From JBDRGX01 sp043817485 [NCBI: bacterium] (GTDB lineage Bacteria; JBDRGX01), in NCBI GenBank assembly GCA_043817485.1, contig JBDRGX010000046.1, positions 1 to 7,909 of the forward strand: a stretch of DNA of 7,909 nt, written 5' to 3'. Below are positions 6,607 through 7,909 of the stretch, in pieces (positions within the stretch are counted from its first letter, which is position 1; each line of letters begins with the position of its first letter). Under the pieces are notes generated by a model. It did no database searches and was not told the DNA's origin. It was given only the letters and a program-made list of their open reading frames with translations. The position numbers were made by a program, and so were the translations under genes.

Positions 6607-7722
6607 TTAATGATTTAACCCTGTTTTTTTAAATGCTTTCCAAGTATATTTACATCTTGGATTCCAAAAAAGCCATTCTTTAATATCACAATCATAACTT
6701 GCTTTAATTTGAGCAAAAATTTCATTTTCTCCATAATCATATTTTAAAGAAAAATTTTGAAGCCAAGGTCTTATTTTATATTTTTCTTCTTTTAATTGTT
6801 TTATTGCATCTTGTAAAGATAAAAAAATTATTTTATAAGGATCCTTTTCAGGCACTTTAATATTATAAGAATTTTCATAATAATGAGAAGGATAAATCAT
6901 TGGACAAATAAAATCTACATATTCAGCTATTTTTTTAAAATTTTGACCAATTCCAAAATCTCTTCCAGTAGTAGTTACTCCAAAAACATCTATTGACAAA
7001 AAACCAAAGAGTCTTAATTCTTTTGATGCTAATTTAACAAAATCTAAAATAGCATCGTCTTTAATTTTATAAAGTTCATTTTTTTCATAACAACAATTTT
7101 TTAAAATACCTTTATCTGGAAATCTAACATAATCAAAATTTACTTCATCAAAACCTAAATCTAAAGCTTCTTTTGCTAAAGCAATGTTATATTGCCAAAC
7201 TGTTTTCATATAAGGATTTGCCCATGAACAACCTGTTTCATCCTTCCAAATTTTTCCATCTACAGTTTTAATAGATAATTCTTTTTTTTGAGAAGATAAA
7301 ATTGGATCTTTAAAAACCACTATTCTCGCAATTTTATAAAGATTATTTTGTTCACAAATAAAAATTATATTTTTTAAATTAGAAATGCGTTTTTCAACAG
7401 CATTTATTTCATAAGCTAAAGGAATTTTTGTTTCATAACTTACAATTCCATCAGCTTCTTTAAGATCTATGACAACAGAGTTTATTTCAGATTTTTTTAT
7501 ATTTTCAATTATTTCAAAAAATATTTTTTGTGTTCCTACTACCCAACTTGTTAAATGAATGCCTTTAACATTCTCTGGTTTTTTTCTAATTAATGAAGTA
7601 GGCTTTTCAATTAATAAAGGTTTTTGAATAATTTGAGGAAAAAACAAAATAAAAAAATTTATTAAAAAAATACTTATTAAATACCGATATGTTTTAATAT
7701 AATTTCCTTTCCCATTTCCCAT
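6607..7722 (-). CDS. Membrane-anchored putative glycoside hydrolase (DUF4015-type)
   Basis: This 371-residue protein begins with a short charged stretch and one hydrophobic segment (about 14-31), an N-terminal signal anchor that would place the rest outside the membrane. I see no lipobox. The domain from about 53 looks like the DUF4015 putative glycosyl hydrolase family, a TIM-barrel type: GIHLTSWVVG (54-63), VVIDLKEADGIV (83-94), IARIVVFKDP (131-140), WANPY (167-171), the acidic EVNFDYVRFPD (193-203), IDVFGVTTTGRDFGIGQ (244-260), DFICPMIYPSHYY (270-282), PWLQNF (319-324) and EWLFWNP (349-355). E193 and D197 are candidate catalytic acids by position, which is inference. The natural substrate of this family is, to my knowledge, not established; a cell-surface or exopolysaccharide glycan is likely. 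A GGAAG lies seven bases before the ATG. It is first in the minus-strand operon. Confidence 0.82.
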   Translation of the reverse strand: MGNGKGNYIKTYRYLISIFLINFFILFFPQIIQKPLLIEKPTSLIRKKPENVKGIHLTSWVVGTQKIFFEIIENIKKSEINSVVIDLKEADGIVSYETKIPLAYEINAVEKRISNLKNIIFICEQNNLYKIARIVVFKDPILSSQKKELSIKTVDGKIWKDETGCSWANPYMKTVWQYNIALAKEALDLGFDEVNFDYVRFPDKGILKNCCYEKNELYKIKDDAILDFVKLASKELRLFGFLSIDVFGVTTTGRDFGIGQNFKKIAEYVDFICPMIYPSHYYENSYNIKVPEKDPYKIIFLSLQDAIKQLKEEKYKIRPWLQNFSLKYDYGENEIFAQIKASYDCDIKEWLFWNPRCKYTWKAFKKTGLNH

Positions 7723-7909
7723 TTTAATACTTCCATTTTTATTTATCGTTCAATTGGTAAAGGCAAATGATGAGCCCGTGTTGTTGTAGAGAGGGCAATT
7801 CATGGAGACTGTGTCGCAATAGAAATTTGGCATGAGAAGTATACAACATGTTGTGCCAATATTAGCAATAAATACTATATATGGGATAGTTTTGCCATTA
7901 ATTATCAAT
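7723..7909. other. Gene-free right end
   Basis: No convincing gene lies here. Bases 7741-7860 are about 40% G+C, richer than the genes; the final 49 bases fall to about 22%. One plus-strand frame stays open from 7774 to the edge (45 codons) but has no ATG, GTG or TTG start or ribosome binding site. The region must hold the promoter of the minus-strand operon. The string GGGCAATTCATG (7793-7804) recalls intergenic repeats I have seen in other bacteria, but its palindromic partner is missing here. Confidence 0.4.
7827..7870 (-). promoter_or_regulatory. Possible promoter and operator of the minus-strand operon
   Basis: On the minus strand TATACT (7838-7843) is a good -10 match. The nearest -35-like hexamer, TTGCTA (7863-7868), is 19 bases upstream, longer than ideal. 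Between them lies a perfect 12-base palindrome, ACAACATGTTGT (7843-7854), inside a wider inverted repeat TTGGCA (7827-7832) / TGCCAA (7854-7859). A palindrome in the promoter spacer is a usual place for a repressor site. The start would leave a leader of about 110 bases before the DUF4015-type gene. No regulator gene is visible nearby. Confidence 0.3.

Noticed and set aside
7826-7845. Sigma-54 type promoter around TTGGCA
   Set aside because: TGGCA is present but the required downstream TTGC-type element at fixed spacing is missing.
7774-7908. Open plus-strand frame running off the right edge
   Set aside because: It has no ATG, GTG or TTG start and no ribosome binding site, and its translation shows no recognisable motif. 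Chance or repeat-derived openness is more likely.

Overview
The window is about 7.9 kb of very AT-rich bacterial DNA. Sampled coding stretches are roughly 25-35% G+C. All six genes end in TAA, tryptophan is encoded by TGG, and the starts carry AAAGGA/AAGGAG-type ribosome binding sites, so the standard bacterial code and a normal anti-SD apply. No rRNA, tRNA, transposase, phage or CRISPR gene is visible. The sequence does not name a phylum; the composition together with a DUF4015-type protein would suit a low-GC, possibly uncultivated lineage, but that is inference.

Layout: (1) Bases 1-366 are a gene-free leader holding three related palindromic elements, each centred on TTAA and followed by a second direct copy of the 13-base arm unit. 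(2) Bases 367-4099 hold a plus-strand cluster: pyrG (CTP synthase), a stand-alone PP2C-type Ser/Thr phosphatase, and a DegT/AHBA-synthase-type PLP aminotransferase. (3) A strong hairpin with an A-tract on one side and a T-tract on the other (4183-4220) can terminate transcription arriving from either side. (4) Bases 4234-7722 hold a minus-strand operon, in transcription order: a membrane-anchored DUF4015-type putative glycoside hydrolase, a long enolase-superfamily (mandelate racemase/muconate lactonizing type) enzyme with a GTG start, and a sugar-phosphate-type nucleotidyltransferase whose start overlaps the end of the enolase-family gene. (5) Bases 7723-7909 are gene-free and contain a possible promoter/operator for the minus-strand operon.

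Functionally, pyrG is housekeeping. The DegT aminotransferase, the enolase-family enzyme and the nucleotidyltransferase are all of kinds that act on sugars, sugar acids, cyclitols or their nucleotide-activated forms. The two minus-strand enzymes are translationally coupled, which suggests consecutive steps in one pathway. A surface or exopolysaccharide sugar pathway is a reasonable hypothesis, but the substrates cannot be read from the sequence. The most unusual DNA signal is the palindrome family upstream of pyrG: the copies differ by paired changes that keep each palindrome perfect, and all keep the TTAA centre, the AACC/GGTT ends and a downstream GGTT exactly 13 bases further on. The DNA holding these elements, and the far right end, is richer in G+C than the genes, the reverse of the usual bacterial pattern.
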